Shown here: piece by piece, positions 34,502 through 43,275 of the stretch
Layout: every line of letters starts with the position of its first letter
Numbering within the stretch: the stretch's first letter is position 1
Assembly: GCF_018388465.1 (NCBI RefSeq)
Contig: NZ_CP074404.1
Coordinates: forward strand, 62,001 to 126,000
Reading direction: 5' to 3'
Source of the DNA: Cellulomonas fengjieae
GTDB taxonomy: Bacteria; Actinomycetota; Actinomycetes; Actinomycetales; Cellulomonadaceae
Length of the DNA: 64,000 nucleotides
Notes under the pieces: model-generated
What the model saw: only the letters and a program-made list of their open reading frames with translations
What the model was told of the DNA's origin: nothing
Database searches by the model: none
Made by a program: the position numbers and the translations under genes

Positions 34502-37500
34502 TGCACCTGCGCACGCTCACCCTCCAGGCGATCGGGCCGTTCGCCGGCTCGCACACGGTGGACTTCGACGCGCTCGGCCAGGCCGGGCTGTTCCTGCTCG
34601 AGGGGCCGACCGGCTCCGGCAAGTCCACCCTCATCGACGCGATCGTGTTCGCGCTCTACGGCAAGGTCGCGTCCAGCGAGGCGTCGGAGGACCGGCTCCG
34701 TTCCGCGTACGCGCCCGACGACGTCGAGAGCGTCGTGGACCTGGTCTTCGAGGTGCCCGCGGGCACCTTCCGGGTCCGGCGCACGCCGGCCTACCAGCGC
34801 GCCAAGCGGCGCGGCAGCGGCACCACCCTGGCGAACGCGAGCGTGAAGGCGTGGCGCCTGCCCGCCGGTGCGGACGTCACCGCGGGCACCGACGCGCTCG
34901 ACTCCCTCGGAGTCCCGCTCGGCAACCGGCTCGACGAGATCGGTGCCGAGATCCAGAAGGTCGTCGGGCTGGACCGCACCCAGTTCGTCCAGACGATCGT
35001 GCTGCCGCAGGGCGAGTTCGCCCACTTCCTGCGCGCCAAGCCGGAGGAGCGGCGCGGCCTGCTGCAGAAGATCTTCGGCACCGAGGTGTACGAGCGGCTC
35101 GCGCTGCGCCTGGCGGAGATGCGCCGGGAGGGTGACCGCACGAGCGCCTCGGCCCGCGCTGCGCTCACCTCGGGGGTGTCGCAGCTGGTCGGGGCCGCGC
35201 GGCTCGGCGAGCAGGAGGCGGCCGAGATCCGGGCAGCGGTCGATGCCGCGGTCGTACGCGGTGACGGTCTGGTCGAGGCCGTCCGGGCGGCGGTCCGCGC
35301 GCGGACCGAGGTGCTCGACGCGCGGGCGGACGCCACGCGCACCGCAGCCGCCACGGCCGACGCGGCGCGGCGTGCGGCCCGGGAGCACCTGGACCGGTCG
35401 ACGGCCACGGAGGCACTGCTGCGCCGCCGCGACGCCCTGCGCGCGGAGCACGCCGCGCTGGACGCCGCAGCGGACGTGAACGCCGAGGCGATCCTCCAGC
35501 TGACCGCTGCGCGCGCCGCCCAGGCCGTGCGCCCCCTGCTCCGCGGAGCCGACCGGGCCAGGGCCGCGCACGAGGCGGCCCGCAAGACGGTGACCGCCGC
35601 CCTGGACGCCGCACCGCACGACATCGCGACCCCGCCCGCGGGCACGGACCTGCGCAGCCACGTCCAGGTGGCCGGCCGGTCGGCCGCCGAGGCGGCGGGG
35701 GCGCTCGCGCGACTGGTGGACGTCGAGGCGGGGCTCGAGGGGCGCCGCCGGGCGGTCCGCCGGGCGCACCACGGCATCGACGACCTGATCGCCGCCATCG
35801 CGGCAGACGACCGGTGGCTCGCTGCCCGTCCGGACGCCCGGCGCGCGCTGGTGGCCGAGCTCGACGCCGCCCGCGCGCTGGCCGCAGCGGCCGGTGAGCA
35901 CGAGTCGGCATTGGCCGCGGCCCTCCAGACCGTCACCGCGCACCGGGACCTCGCCGCGGCCGAGCTCGGCCACGCCGAGGCGGTGGCCGCCCGGGCCACC
36001 GCCGGCGCCGTGGCGGCGACGGCGCTCGCGGCCGAGCGCGACCTGCGCGCCGCGCGCATCGCGGACCTGGCGGGCGAGATCGCCGCCGGGCTGGGCGACG
36101 GTGACGCGTGCCCGGTGTGCGGTTCGGTCGAGCATCCCGCCAAGGCCGTCCTCGAGGACGACCACGTGTCGGCCGAGCAGGTGGAGCGCGCGGAGGCAGC
36201 GCGTGCGGCGGCCGAGAGCGCGCTGCACGCCGCCGCAGAACTGTGCAGCGTGCTGGGTGAGCGGTCCCAGGCCCTGCTGGCGCGGGTCGGGACGGTGACC
36301 GCCGAGGCCGCGGGCGAGCGGTGCGAGGCGGCACGGGCAGCGCTCGCGCGGTCACGGGCGGCCGCCGCGGACGTGGCTCGCCTGCTGCCGGCGCTCGAGG
36401 GGTTCGACACGCTGACGCGTGAGCGGGAGGCCGAGCGCACGGCGGCTGTGTCTCGGCTCGCCGCGGACCGTGCCACGCTCGAGGTGACGCTGCAGGACCT
36501 GGACGCGTCGGAGGCCGAGGTCGTGACCGGGCGGGGAGACCACCCGACGGTCGCGGCGCGACACTCGGAGCTGCTGGAACGCGTCGCGGCCTCGAGCGCG
36601 GTGCTCGACGCGCTCGCCGAGCAGGAGACCGCCCAGGACGAGTCGCGTCGGCGACAGGACGAGCTGGCCGAGGGCCTCGCGGAGCACGGCTTCGAGTCCG
36701 CCGACGAGGCACGCGCCGCAGCGGTCGACGCGGCGGTCCTCGACGAGCTGGATCGGGTGGTCACCGCGTACGCCACGCGGCTGGACCGGGCGACCGCGGG
36801 TCTCGCCGAGCCGGCGATCGCCGCGCTCGACGACGACCTGGCGGTGGACGTCGGTGCGGCGAGGGAGGCGGAGGCGTCGGCCCGCGCCGAGGCTGACCGG
36901 ACGAGCGGCGAGGCCAGCGTCGCGCAGGAGTGCGCCGCCGCCGCAGCCGCCGCGGCGCAGGCCGTGCACCGGGCGGCTGCCGTCCTGGCCGAGGCCGTCG
37001 ACGTGGCGGGCCCGGTGAGCAGGCTCGCTGACCTCACTGGCGGCGGCGGCGACAATGCGCGCAACCTCTCGCTCGCCACGTTCGTGCTCATGCGCCGCTT
37101 CGAGGACGTCGTGGCGGCGGCCAACGACCGCCTGCTCGTCATGTCCGACGGTCGCTTCGAGCTGGTGCGCAGCGACGAGAAGGAGGACGTCCGCGCGCGG
37201 AACACGGGACTCGCGATGCGTGTGATCGACCACCGCACCGAGCAGGCCCGGGACCCGCGGACCCTGTCCGGCGGCGAGACGTTCTACGTGTCGCTGTGCC
37301 TGGCGCTCGGCATGGCCGACGTCGTGACGGCGGAGGCCGGCGGCATCGACCTGGGCACGCTGTTCGTGGACGAGGGCTTCGGGTCGCTCGACCCGCACAC
37401 GCTCGACGCCGTCCTCGCCGAGCTCGGGCGGCTCCGTGCGGGCGGTCGCGTGGTCGGCGTGGTGTCGCATGTCGAGGCGCTGAAGCAGTCGATCGCGGAC

Positions 37501-37560
37501 CGCATCGAGATCCGGCCGACCCCCGCCGGGCCGAGCACGCTGACGGTGCGCGCGGGCTGA
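34501..37560 (+). CDS. sbcC: Exonuclease SbcC (ATPase subunit)
   Basis: 1019-residue SMC-like ATPase of the SbcCD complex. Walker A (GPTGSGKSTLIDAI) is near residue 38. Long Ala/Arg/Glu-rich coiled coils flank a zinc hook with CPVCGSVEHPA near residue 537. The C-terminal half has the signature LSGGETFYVSLCLALGMADV and Walker B LFVDEGFGSLD. Length is typical of actinobacterial SbcC. Long antisense frames over it are composition artefacts. Confidence 0.96.
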   Translation: MHLRTLTLQAIGPFAGSHTVDFDALGQAGLFLLEGPTGSGKSTLIDAIVFALYGKVASSEASEDRLRSAYAPDDVESVVDLVFEVPAGTFRVRRTPAYQRAKRRGSGTTLANASVKAWRLPAGADVTAGTDALDSLGVPLGNRLDEIGAEIQKVVGLDRTQFVQTIVLPQGEFAHFLRAKPEERRGLLQKIFGTEVYERLALRLAEMRREGDRTSASARAALTSGVSQLVGAARLGEQEAAEIRAAVDAAVVRGDGLVEAVRAAVRARTEVLDARADATRTAAATADAARRAAREHLDRSTATEALLRRRDALRAEHAALDAAADVNAEAILQLTAARAAQAVRPLLRGADRARAAHEAARKTVTAALDAAPHDIATPPAGTDLRSHVQVAGRSAAEAAGALARLVDVEAGLEGRRRAVRRAHHGIDDLIAAIAADDRWLAARPDARRALVAELDAARALAAAAGEHESALAAALQTVTAHRDLAAAELGHAEAVAARATAGAVAATALAAERDLRAARIADLAGEIAAGLGDGDACPVCGSVEHPAKAVLEDDHVSAEQVERAEAARAAAESALHAAAELCSVLGERSQALLARVGTVTAEAAGERCEAARAALARSRAAAADVARLLPALEGFDTLTREREAERTAAVSRLAADRATLEVTLQDLDASEAEVVTGRGDHPTVAARHSELLERVAASSAVLDALAEQETAQDESRRRQDELAEGLAEHGFESADEARAAAVDAAVLDELDRVVTAYATRLDRATAGLAEPAIAALDDDLAVDVGAAREAEASARAEADRTSGEASVAQECAAAAAAAAQAVHRAAAVLAEAVDVAGPVSRLADLTGGGGDNARNLSLATFVLMRRFEDVVAAANDRLLVMSDGRFELVRSDEKEDVRARNTGLAMRVIDHRTEQARDPRTLSGGETFYVSLCLALGMADVVTAEAGGIDLGTLFVDEGFGSLDPHTLDAVLAELGRLRAGGRVVGVVSHVEALKQSIADRIEIRPTPAGPSTLTVRAG

Positions 37561-37620
37561 TCACGACGCGGGCATCGGGACCGCCCCGGTCACGGCGCAC
37601 CTGCCTCGGCCGCCACCGCC

Positions 37621-37686
37621 CAGCCCTCGGTCACCACGCCCAGCCCTCGGTCACCACGCCCAGCCCTCGGTCACCACGCCCAGCCC
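37621..37686. repeat. 20-bp tandem repeat at the 3' end of a hypothetical gene
   Basis: Three exact copies of a 20-base unit (CAGCCCTCGGTCACCACGCC), at 37621, 37641 and 37661, followed by six bases of a fourth. On the minus strand each unit carries the Trp-Ala-Trp-stop codons, so the end of the gene at 37671 is duplicated downstream of its own stop. It is a possible variable-number locus. Confidence 0.9.
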
Positions 37687-38087
37687 CGCGACGCGAGCTC
37701 GACCTCCTCGCGGAACCGCTCGGCGGGGTCGCCCTTGGCAGCCTGCTTCACCTCGACGCCGGCCAGCAGGCACGCCTCCAGCAGCAGCTGGTCGTAGGCC
37801 AGCTGGGACGCGATGATCCGCTCGGCGCGAGCGAACGTGTGCGGGTCCCGCTCGAGCGCGCGCACGTGGTCGGCCACCGCCCCGAGCCGCTCCTGGACGC
37901 GCAGGGTCATGAACGGGTCGTACTCCGGCGGACGCGGTGGGCGCAGCCGGGCGGCCAGACGTTCGAGGCGGTTGGCCAGGAACGTGCGCCATCGCGGCGG
38001 CTCGTCGGGCGACGGGAACAGCTGCCAGATCGCACCGAAGACGAGCGCCGGGACGAACATCATCGCAACCAGCATGACCCAGCTCAT
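37671..38087 (-). CDS. Hypothetical membrane-anchored protein
   Basis: 138-residue protein with one N-terminal transmembrane helix (WVMLVAMMFVPALVFGAIW) and a basic, helical cytoplasmic-type domain (RWRTFLANRLERLAARLRPP, then VQERLGAVADHVRALERDPHTFARAERIIASQLAYDQLL). The last codons (RGWAW) are part of the 20-bp tandem repeat, so the C-terminus was probably shaped by repeat expansion. I do not recognise a family. Confidence 0.65.
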   Translation of the reverse strand: MSWVMLVAMMFVPALVFGAIWQLFPSPDEPPRWRTFLANRLERLAARLRPPRPPEYDPFMTLRVQERLGAVADHVRALERDPHTFARAERIIASQLAYDQLLLEACLLAGVEVKQAAKGDPAERFREEVELASRGWAW

Positions 38088-38295
38088 GGTGCGTCCTTCG
38101 TCGAGCGCGTTCTCCTCAGGTTAAGTTGCGAATGTGACCCGCGCCACATCATTGCGGGGTGCCCCGGCGAGGGTGTGACTTGCGGTGAGACGCCGTCGAA
38201 CCGCAGGGCGCCGCCGACCGTCCGGCCCACGGCCTTGCCCTCGTTCTCCTCGGGGTCGGGCTGCCGGTCCGGTCGGGCCCGGGCGAGCCAGGCGG

Positions 38296-39570
38296 TCAGG
38301 CCGGGCGCGGCACCGCGTCCAGCTCGTCCACCGGGGCCGGATCCCGCGGCACCGCACGGGCTTCCTCGACGGGACGGCGAGCCCAGGAGCGCCGCACCAG
38401 CACGAGCAGCAGCGCCGCGACCACGATGACCCCGGCGATCACCGCACCCATGGTCACGGCGGTCGGCTCGCCGCCGAGGCTCGTGACGGGGGCGAGGATC
38501 GCGCCCAGCCCGAACTGCAGAGCGCCGAGCAGCGCAGCGGCAGACCCCGCGCGGTGCGGGTTCGAGGCCAGGGCGATTGCGGGTGCGGACGGCAGGACGA
38601 ACCCGGCGGTGCCCATGGTGAGCACGACCAGGACCGTGACGGGCCAGAACGGCGCGCCGAACAGTGTGACGGCGAACAGCGAGAGGCCGAGCACGAGCCC
38701 GACGCCCACGGTGACGGAGAGGACCTGCTCGGGCCGGAACCGCCCGACGAGGGCTCCGTTCACCTGGGAGCCGGCGGTGATGGCGACCGCACCGGCGGCG
38801 AACACCCAGCCGAACTGCTGCGCCGTCAGGCCGTACCCGCCCTGGAACACGAACGTGGAGGAGGCCACGTAGGTGAACATCGCCGACAGGTAGAACGCGG
38901 ACATCAGCGCGAGCCCGAGGAAGGGCAGGTCGGTCAGCAGGTCGCGGTACGTGCGCAGCGCGGCCACCGTCCCGCCGGTGCGCCGCAGGTCGACCGGCAG
39001 CGACTCGCGCAGCGCGAAGGAGGCGATGGCGAGCAGCGCGGCCCCGGCGGCGGCCAGGAACACGAAGATCAGCCGCCAGGACCCCAGCAGGAGCAGCTGC
39101 GCCCCGATCGTCGGCGCGAGGATCGGCGCGACGCCCACGACGAGCATCAGTCGGGCCATGACCTTCGAGACGGCCAGCCCTTCGTACCGGTCCCGGACGA
39201 TGGCCAGCGACAGCACCATGCCGGCCGCCGCCGTGAAGCCCTGCACGAACCGCAGGGCCGTGAACGTCGTGATGCCCGAGGCGAGCACGAGGCCGACGGA
39301 GGTCAGGATGTAGACGACGAGCGAGGCCAGGAGCGGACGGCGCCGACCGTAGGCGTCGGAGATGGACCCGATGAGCAGCTGGCCCAGGGCCAGGCCCGCG
39401 AGCGAGGCGGCGACGGTCAGCTGCACGGCAGCGGACGTGGTGCCGAGGTCGTCGGCGATCTGGGGGAAGGCCGCGAGATAGGTGTCGAACGTCAGTGGGC
39501 CGAGGGCCGTGAGCGCCGACAGCAGGAGGACGAATCCGACGCTCACCCGCGCCGAGGTGCTGCGAACCAT
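38296..39570 (-). CDS. Bcr/CflA-family MFS multidrug exporter
   Basis: 424-residue 12-helix transporter of the DHA1 subfamily. The N-terminal TALGPLTFDTYLAAFPQIADDLGTT block, which holds the Bcr/CflA signature (TDMYLPAFP-like), and the motif A loop GSISDAYGRRRPLL are present. Length is normal. It is read away from the HNH lipoprotein gene. Substrate unknown; relatives export bicyclomycin, chloramphenicol or sulfonamides. Confidence 0.9.
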   Translation of the reverse strand: MVRSTSARVSVGFVLLLSALTALGPLTFDTYLAAFPQIADDLGTTSAAVQLTVAASLAGLALGQLLIGSISDAYGRRRPLLASLVVYILTSVGLVLASGITTFTALRFVQGFTAAAGMVLSLAIVRDRYEGLAVSKVMARLMLVVGVAPILAPTIGAQLLLLGSWRLIFVFLAAAGAALLAIASFALRESLPVDLRRTGGTVAALRTYRDLLTDLPFLGLALMSAFYLSAMFTYVASSTFVFQGGYGLTAQQFGWVFAAGAVAITAGSQVNGALVGRFRPEQVLSVTVGVGLVLGLSLFAVTLFGAPFWPVTVLVVLTMGTAGFVLPSAPAIALASNPHRAGSAAALLGALQFGLGAILAPVTSLGGEPTAVTMGAVIAGVIVVAALLLVLVRRSWARRPVEEARAVPRDPAPVDELDAVPRPA

Positions 39571-39679
39571 GACAGTCCAAGGCGACGGGGTGCGCGCATT
39601 CTTCCCGGCTGTCCACTTTCTGGGACGCCGACCGGGGCGTCGCCTCGGTTGCGGCTCCCGCGGTGTCGATACTCAGGCA

Positions 39680-40483
39680 GTGAGATCTCCGCTGTCCGCC
39701 TGCCTGGCCGTCACGGTGGCCGTGTCGGCCCTGCTGGCGGGGTGCCAGGAGCAGGGCGTCACCGACGTCCGCCCGGTGCCGACGCCGGCTGCGGAACAGG
39801 CCGTCACGGTGCCCGATGCCGTCGCCACGATGCCGGAGCCGGTCACACCCCAGCCCGTCACACCAGCCCCGGTCACACCGCCGGTCACCTCTGAGCCGGT
39901 CACGCCGTCGACCGCTCTGGCGACCGTGGCACTGCTGCCGGTGAAGGGCCGCGCCCCGAAGACGGGGTACGACCGCGACCTGTACGGCCACGCCTGGAAG
40001 GACGTCGACCGCAACGGGTGCGACACCCGCAACGACATCCTGCGCCGGGACCTGGTCGACCAGGTGATCAAGGACGGGACGCACGGGTGCGTGGTGGCGG
40101 CCGGCACGCTGCACGACCCGTACTCGGGCGAGCCGATCGCGTTCGTCCGCGGGCAGGGGACCTCGTCGGCCGTCCAGATCGACCACGTCGTGGCGCTCTC
40201 GGACAGCTGGCAGAAGGGCGCCCAGCAGTGGGACACGACGACACGGGAGGCGTTCGCGAACGACCCGCTGAACCTGCTGGCCGCGGACGGGCCGCTCAAC
40301 CAGCGCAAGGGGGACGGTGACACGGCGACGTGGTTGCCGCCCAACACCGGGTTCCGCTGCGCCTACGTGGCGCGGCAGGTCGGCGTGAAGCACGCGTACG
40401 GGCTGTGGGTCACGCAGGCGGAGCAGGACGCGATGGTCCGCGTGCTCTCGACGTGCCCGAGCGAGCCGCTGCCCGTGGGTTGA
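39680..40483 (+). CDS. Secreted lipoprotein with HNH (DUF1524/GmrSD-C) nuclease domain
   Basis: 267-residue protein. The signal peptide (LSACLAVTVAVSALLAGC) ends in a lipobox (LLAGC), so the mature protein is probably a lipoprotein at the outer face of the membrane. A Pro/Thr/Val linker with a repeated PVTP unit (residues about 50-80) leads to the nuclease domain: RNGCDTRNDILRRD, then QIDHVVALSDSWQKGA, and NLLAADGPLNQRKGD with WLPPN. His and Asn of the HNH fold are intact. GTG 39680 places the signal at the N-terminus. A paralogue lies at 42034. Roles of this family include nucleic-acid scavenging; unproven. Confidence 0.85.
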   Translation: MRSPLSACLAVTVAVSALLAGCQEQGVTDVRPVPTPAAEQAVTVPDAVATMPEPVTPQPVTPAPVTPPVTSEPVTPSTALATVALLPVKGRAPKTGYDRDLYGHAWKDVDRNGCDTRNDILRRDLVDQVIKDGTHGCVVAAGTLHDPYSGEPIAFVRGQGTSSAVQIDHVVALSDSWQKGAQQWDTTTREAFANDPLNLLAADGPLNQRKGDGDTATWLPPNTGFRCAYVARQVGVKHAYGLWVTQAEQDAMVRVLSTCPSEPLPVG

Positions 40484-40520
40484 CCAGCGCACGGACGTGC
40501 CCACCCCTACGGTGAGGCGC

Positions 40521-41222
40521 GTGAGCGGACGCGGAGTGGTTGTCGGAGTGGTCGCGGTCGTCGTCCTGGTGGGCGGCGCCTACGTCGGCGACCGGGTGGC
40601 GGAGTCGGCAGCGGAGGAGCGGGTCGTCGAGGCCATCGAGCAGAACCTGGACGTCGTCGGGACCCCGACGGTCGAGCTCGGCGGCTTCCCGTTCCTGACC
40701 CAGGTGCTGGCCGGCTCGATCGACGACGTCACGGGCCAGGTCGCGGGCGTCACGCTCGACGGCATCGACGCCACGGACGTGACGATCGACGCGCACGACG
40801 TGAGCACCTCGGAGCCGTACACCATGGGTACGGCGACGATCTCGGCGACGCTGCCGACCGCCTCGATCGAGCGGATCGTCGCGGAGCGCTCCGACCTCGA
40901 GATCACGCTGGCCGTGGACGGGGACGCACTGACCGCGTCCGGCAGGGTGCTCGGACTGTCGCTGGCGGCAGACCTGGTCCCGCGGGTCGAGGACGGCACG
41001 CTCCTGGTGAACGTGCGGAACGTCCAGGTCGCCGGGCTGACCGTCGACGTCGACGACCTGCCCAGCGCGCTCGGCGACCGCCTGACCGACGTCGAGATCC
41101 CCGTCGCCGGTCTGCCGGAGGGGCTGGTGCTGTCGGAGGCGACCGTCGTGCCCGACGGCGTGCGCATCACCGCCACCGGCCGCGACGTCGTCCTGCCCAC
41201 CGAGGCGCCCCCGGCTGGGTAG
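40521..41222 (+). CDS. LmeA-family (DUF2993) phospholipid-binding protein
   Basis: 233-residue protein with an N-terminal membrane anchor or signal (VVVGVVAVVVLVGGAYVGD) and a beta-rich lipocalin-like domain (VGTPTVELGGFPFLTQVLAGSIDDVTG). This matches DUF2993, named after mycobacterial LmeA, which binds phospholipids and affects lipomannan elongation. GTG 40521 is the start; the longer frame adds non-conserved residues. The role in this organism's envelope is inferred from the family. Confidence 0.82.
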   Translation: MSGRGVVVGVVAVVVLVGGAYVGDRVAESAAEERVVEAIEQNLDVVGTPTVELGGFPFLTQVLAGSIDDVTGQVAGVTLDGIDATDVTIDAHDVSTSEPYTMGTATISATLPTASIERIVAERSDLEITLAVDGDALTASGRVLGLSLAADLVPRVEDGTLLVNVRNVQVAGLTVDVDDLPSALGDRLTDVEIPVAGLPEGLVLSEATVVPDGVRITATGRDVVLPTEAPPAG

Positions 41223-41247
41223 GGTCCTGCCTGCCCCGCCCGCCCGG

Positions 41248-42003
41248 GTGGACGACGACCGACCGAAGGACCCACCCGTGGACTGGCTCGGCGCCGCCTG
41301 GCAGGACATCACGACACCGCAGCCGGTGCCGTCGAGCACGGTCGTGCTCCTGACGGCGGCGGCCGTGCTGCTGATCCTCGTCGTCCCCGCGGCCTGGCAC
41401 GTGGCGCGGCACGGCCTGACGATCGTGCACGAGGCCGCCCACGCGGGCGTCGCCGTGCTCGTCGGGCGCCGCCTGTCCGGCATCCGCGTGCACTCGGACA
41501 CCTCCGGTCTGACGGTCTCGGTGGGCAGGCCGAGAGGGCCGGGCATGGTGGCGACGGCCGCTGCCGGCTACACCGGTCCGGCGCTGCTCGGCGTGGGTGC
41601 CGCCTGGCTGCTGTCCCGGGGTTACGCCGTCGCGCTGCTGTGGGCCCTGCTCGTGGTGCTGGTCCTGGTGCTGGTGCAGATCCGCAACTGGTACGGGCTC
41701 TGGTCGGTGCTGGTGACCGGTGCCCTGCTGGTCGGCGTGACCGTGTGGGGGTCGGCGACGGTGCAGAGCGTCGCGGCCTACGCGGTCACCTGGTTCCTGC
41801 TGCTCGGTGCCCCGCGCGCGGTCCTCGAGATGCAGACGGAGCGTCGCCGGTCGCGGCGGCGCGGCGTCTCGGACACCTCGGACGCCGGGCTGCTGGGGCG
41901 GCTGACGCACCTGCCCGGCGCGGTCTGGGTCGCGATCCTGCTGGTGGTCTGCGTGGCCGCCCTCGCGCTCGGCGCGGCCTGGCTGATCGGTCTGCAGGTC
42001 TAG
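41248..42003 (+). CDS. M50-like membrane metallopeptidase
   Basis: 251-residue integral membrane protein with the zinc motif HEAAH (HExxH class) at residues about 61-65, followed by several hydrophobic helices (GPALLGVGAAWLLSRGYAVALLWALLVVLVLVLV). The layout fits M50B-type site-2 protease relatives. A conserved metal-binding Asp is not obvious, so activity is uncertain. GTG 41278 is an alternative start. Converges on the second HNH gene with about 30 bases between. Confidence 0.75.
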   Translation: MDDDRPKDPPVDWLGAAWQDITTPQPVPSSTVVLLTAAAVLLILVVPAAWHVARHGLTIVHEAAHAGVAVLVGRRLSGIRVHSDTSGLTVSVGRPRGPGMVATAAAGYTGPALLGVGAAWLLSRGYAVALLWALLVVLVLVLVQIRNWYGLWSVLVTGALLVGVTVWGSATVQSVAAYAVTWFLLLGAPRAVLEMQTERRRSRRRGVSDTSDAGLLGRLTHLPGAVWVAILLVVCVAALALGAAWLIGLQV

Positions 42004-42033
42004 CCGAACCCCCGCGTCCGGCGCCGGTCCCGC

Positions 42034-42723
42034 TCACGGCGACCGCGCGACGCCGACCACGCACCGCCCCAGCTCGCGGTCCAGGGCGTCGCGCTCGGCC
42101 GCCGTCACCCACAGCCCGTAGGCCGCCTTCACCCGGACCTGGCGCAGCGCGTAGACGCACCGGTACCCGCGGTTGGGCGGCAGCCACGTGGCCGCGTCCC
42201 CGGCGCCCTTCTCCTGGTTGGCCGGCCCGTCCACGGCGAGCAGGTTGGCCGGGTCGTTGGCGAACGCCTCGCGCTGGGCGGCGGACCACCCTTGCGCGCC
42301 CTTCTGCCAGGCGTCCGAGAGGGCGACGACGTGGTCGATCTGCACCTCGGCGGAGCCCGGTCCGCGCGTGAACGCGATCCGCACGCCGGTGTAGGGGTCG
42401 TCGAGCGTGCCGGACATGACGACGCAGTGCTCCACCGCGGGCTGCGTGAGATCGCGGCGCAGCACGTCGTTGCGCGTGTCGCAGCCGTTGCGGTCGGTGT
42501 CCGCCCACGCCTGCCCGAACCGCTCGCGCGCGTACCCGGTGCTCGGCGCCCGGCCGCGGACGTCGAGCGTGTCGAGCGCAGCCCGCCCGGCCGCCAGATC
42601 GGCCGCACCGACCGCGTACCGGGCGGCGACGCGCCCCTGCGTCCAGGCGGGGACGCCCGCGCCGACCACCGCGCAGACGACGAGGCCGACGAGCCACGGG
42701 CCGGGGCGGCGCCACGTCGTCAT
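42034..42723 (-). CDS. Second HNH (DUF1524/GmrSD-C) family secreted nuclease
   Basis: 229-residue protein, paralogue of the one at 39680. An N-terminal membrane or signal segment (WLVGLVVCAVVGAGVPAW) lacks the lipobox Cys, so it is either secreted or anchored by the helix. The nuclease domain carries RNGCDTRNDVLRRD, QIDHVVALSDAWQKGA, NLLAVDGPANQEKG and WLPPN. The identical core with a different N-terminus suggests duplication and divergence of sorting. Transcribed opposite to its paralogue. Confidence 0.85.
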   Translation of the reverse strand: MTTWRRPGPWLVGLVVCAVVGAGVPAWTQGRVAARYAVGAADLAAGRAALDTLDVRGRAPSTGYARERFGQAWADTDRNGCDTRNDVLRRDLTQPAVEHCVVMSGTLDDPYTGVRIAFTRGPGSAEVQIDHVVALSDAWQKGAQGWSAAQREAFANDPANLLAVDGPANQEKGAGDAATWLPPNRGYRCVYALRQVRVKAAYGLWVTAAERDALDRELGRCVVGVARSP

Positions 42724-42813
42724 CCCGAAAGGCTGGCGTGCGACCAGGGGCGACGGCCGCCACCCCTGAGGACGCGTCGGGCTGTGGACGGCTCGCGCGC
42801 GTACGGTCGTCGC

Positions 42814-43245
42814 GTGACCGCGCCCGACGCCCCCGAGCTCCGTGTGCCGACGTCGCCGGGACCGCGCCCGCGCCCGCGCCCGCGGACCCGCCTCGCGGCG
42901 GTACTGGTCGCCGTCGCGCTCGTCGTGGTGGGTGTCGCGGTGAGCCGCATCGACGCCGCGTTCGCGGATCCCGTCGGTGACTCGCTCTACGCGGCCTTCG
43001 TGGTCGCGCTCCTGGTCGTGATCGCGCCACGCGCCCGTCCGGTGGCGGTCGCGCTCGTCGCCTTCGGGCTCTGCACGCTGGTCGAGCTCGCCCAGCTCAC
43101 CGGGGTGCCCGCCCGCGCCGTCGACGCCGTCCCGCTGCTCAGGTACGCGCTCGGCACCACGTTCGCGGCCGTCGACCTGGTCGCCTACGCCGCCGGGGCG
43201 GCGCTCGCGCTGATCGTCCGTCGCGTCGCCGCTGTGCCACGCTGA
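42814..43245 (+). CDS. DUF2809 family membrane protein
   Basis: 143-residue membrane protein with four helices (LAAVLVAVALVVVGVAVS; YAAFVVALLVVIAP; VAVALVAFGLCTLVELAQ; LVAYAAGAALALIVRR). The helix with LVELAQLTGVP matches DUF2809/VanZ-related proteins. GTG 42814 follows an Arg-rich N-terminal-looking region and fits the ribosome context. Function unknown. Confidence 0.7.
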   Translation: MTAPDAPELRVPTSPGPRPRPRPRTRLAAVLVAVALVVVGVAVSRIDAAFADPVGDSLYAAFVVALLVVIAPRARPVAVALVAFGLCTLVELAQLTGVPARAVDAVPLLRYALGTTFAAVDLVAYAAGAALALIVRRVAAVPR

Positions 43246-43275
43246 CGGTCCGAGCAGACCGACCGCGGGGGCCGC

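Noticed and set aside
34791..37238. 815-residue Ser/Ala-rich frame antisense to sbcC
   Set aside because: Low-complexity composition mirrors the Ala/Glu coiled coil of SbcC; no motif.
37621..37686. CRISPR-like repeat
   Set aside because: Units are directly adjacent with no spacers, and there are no cas genes.
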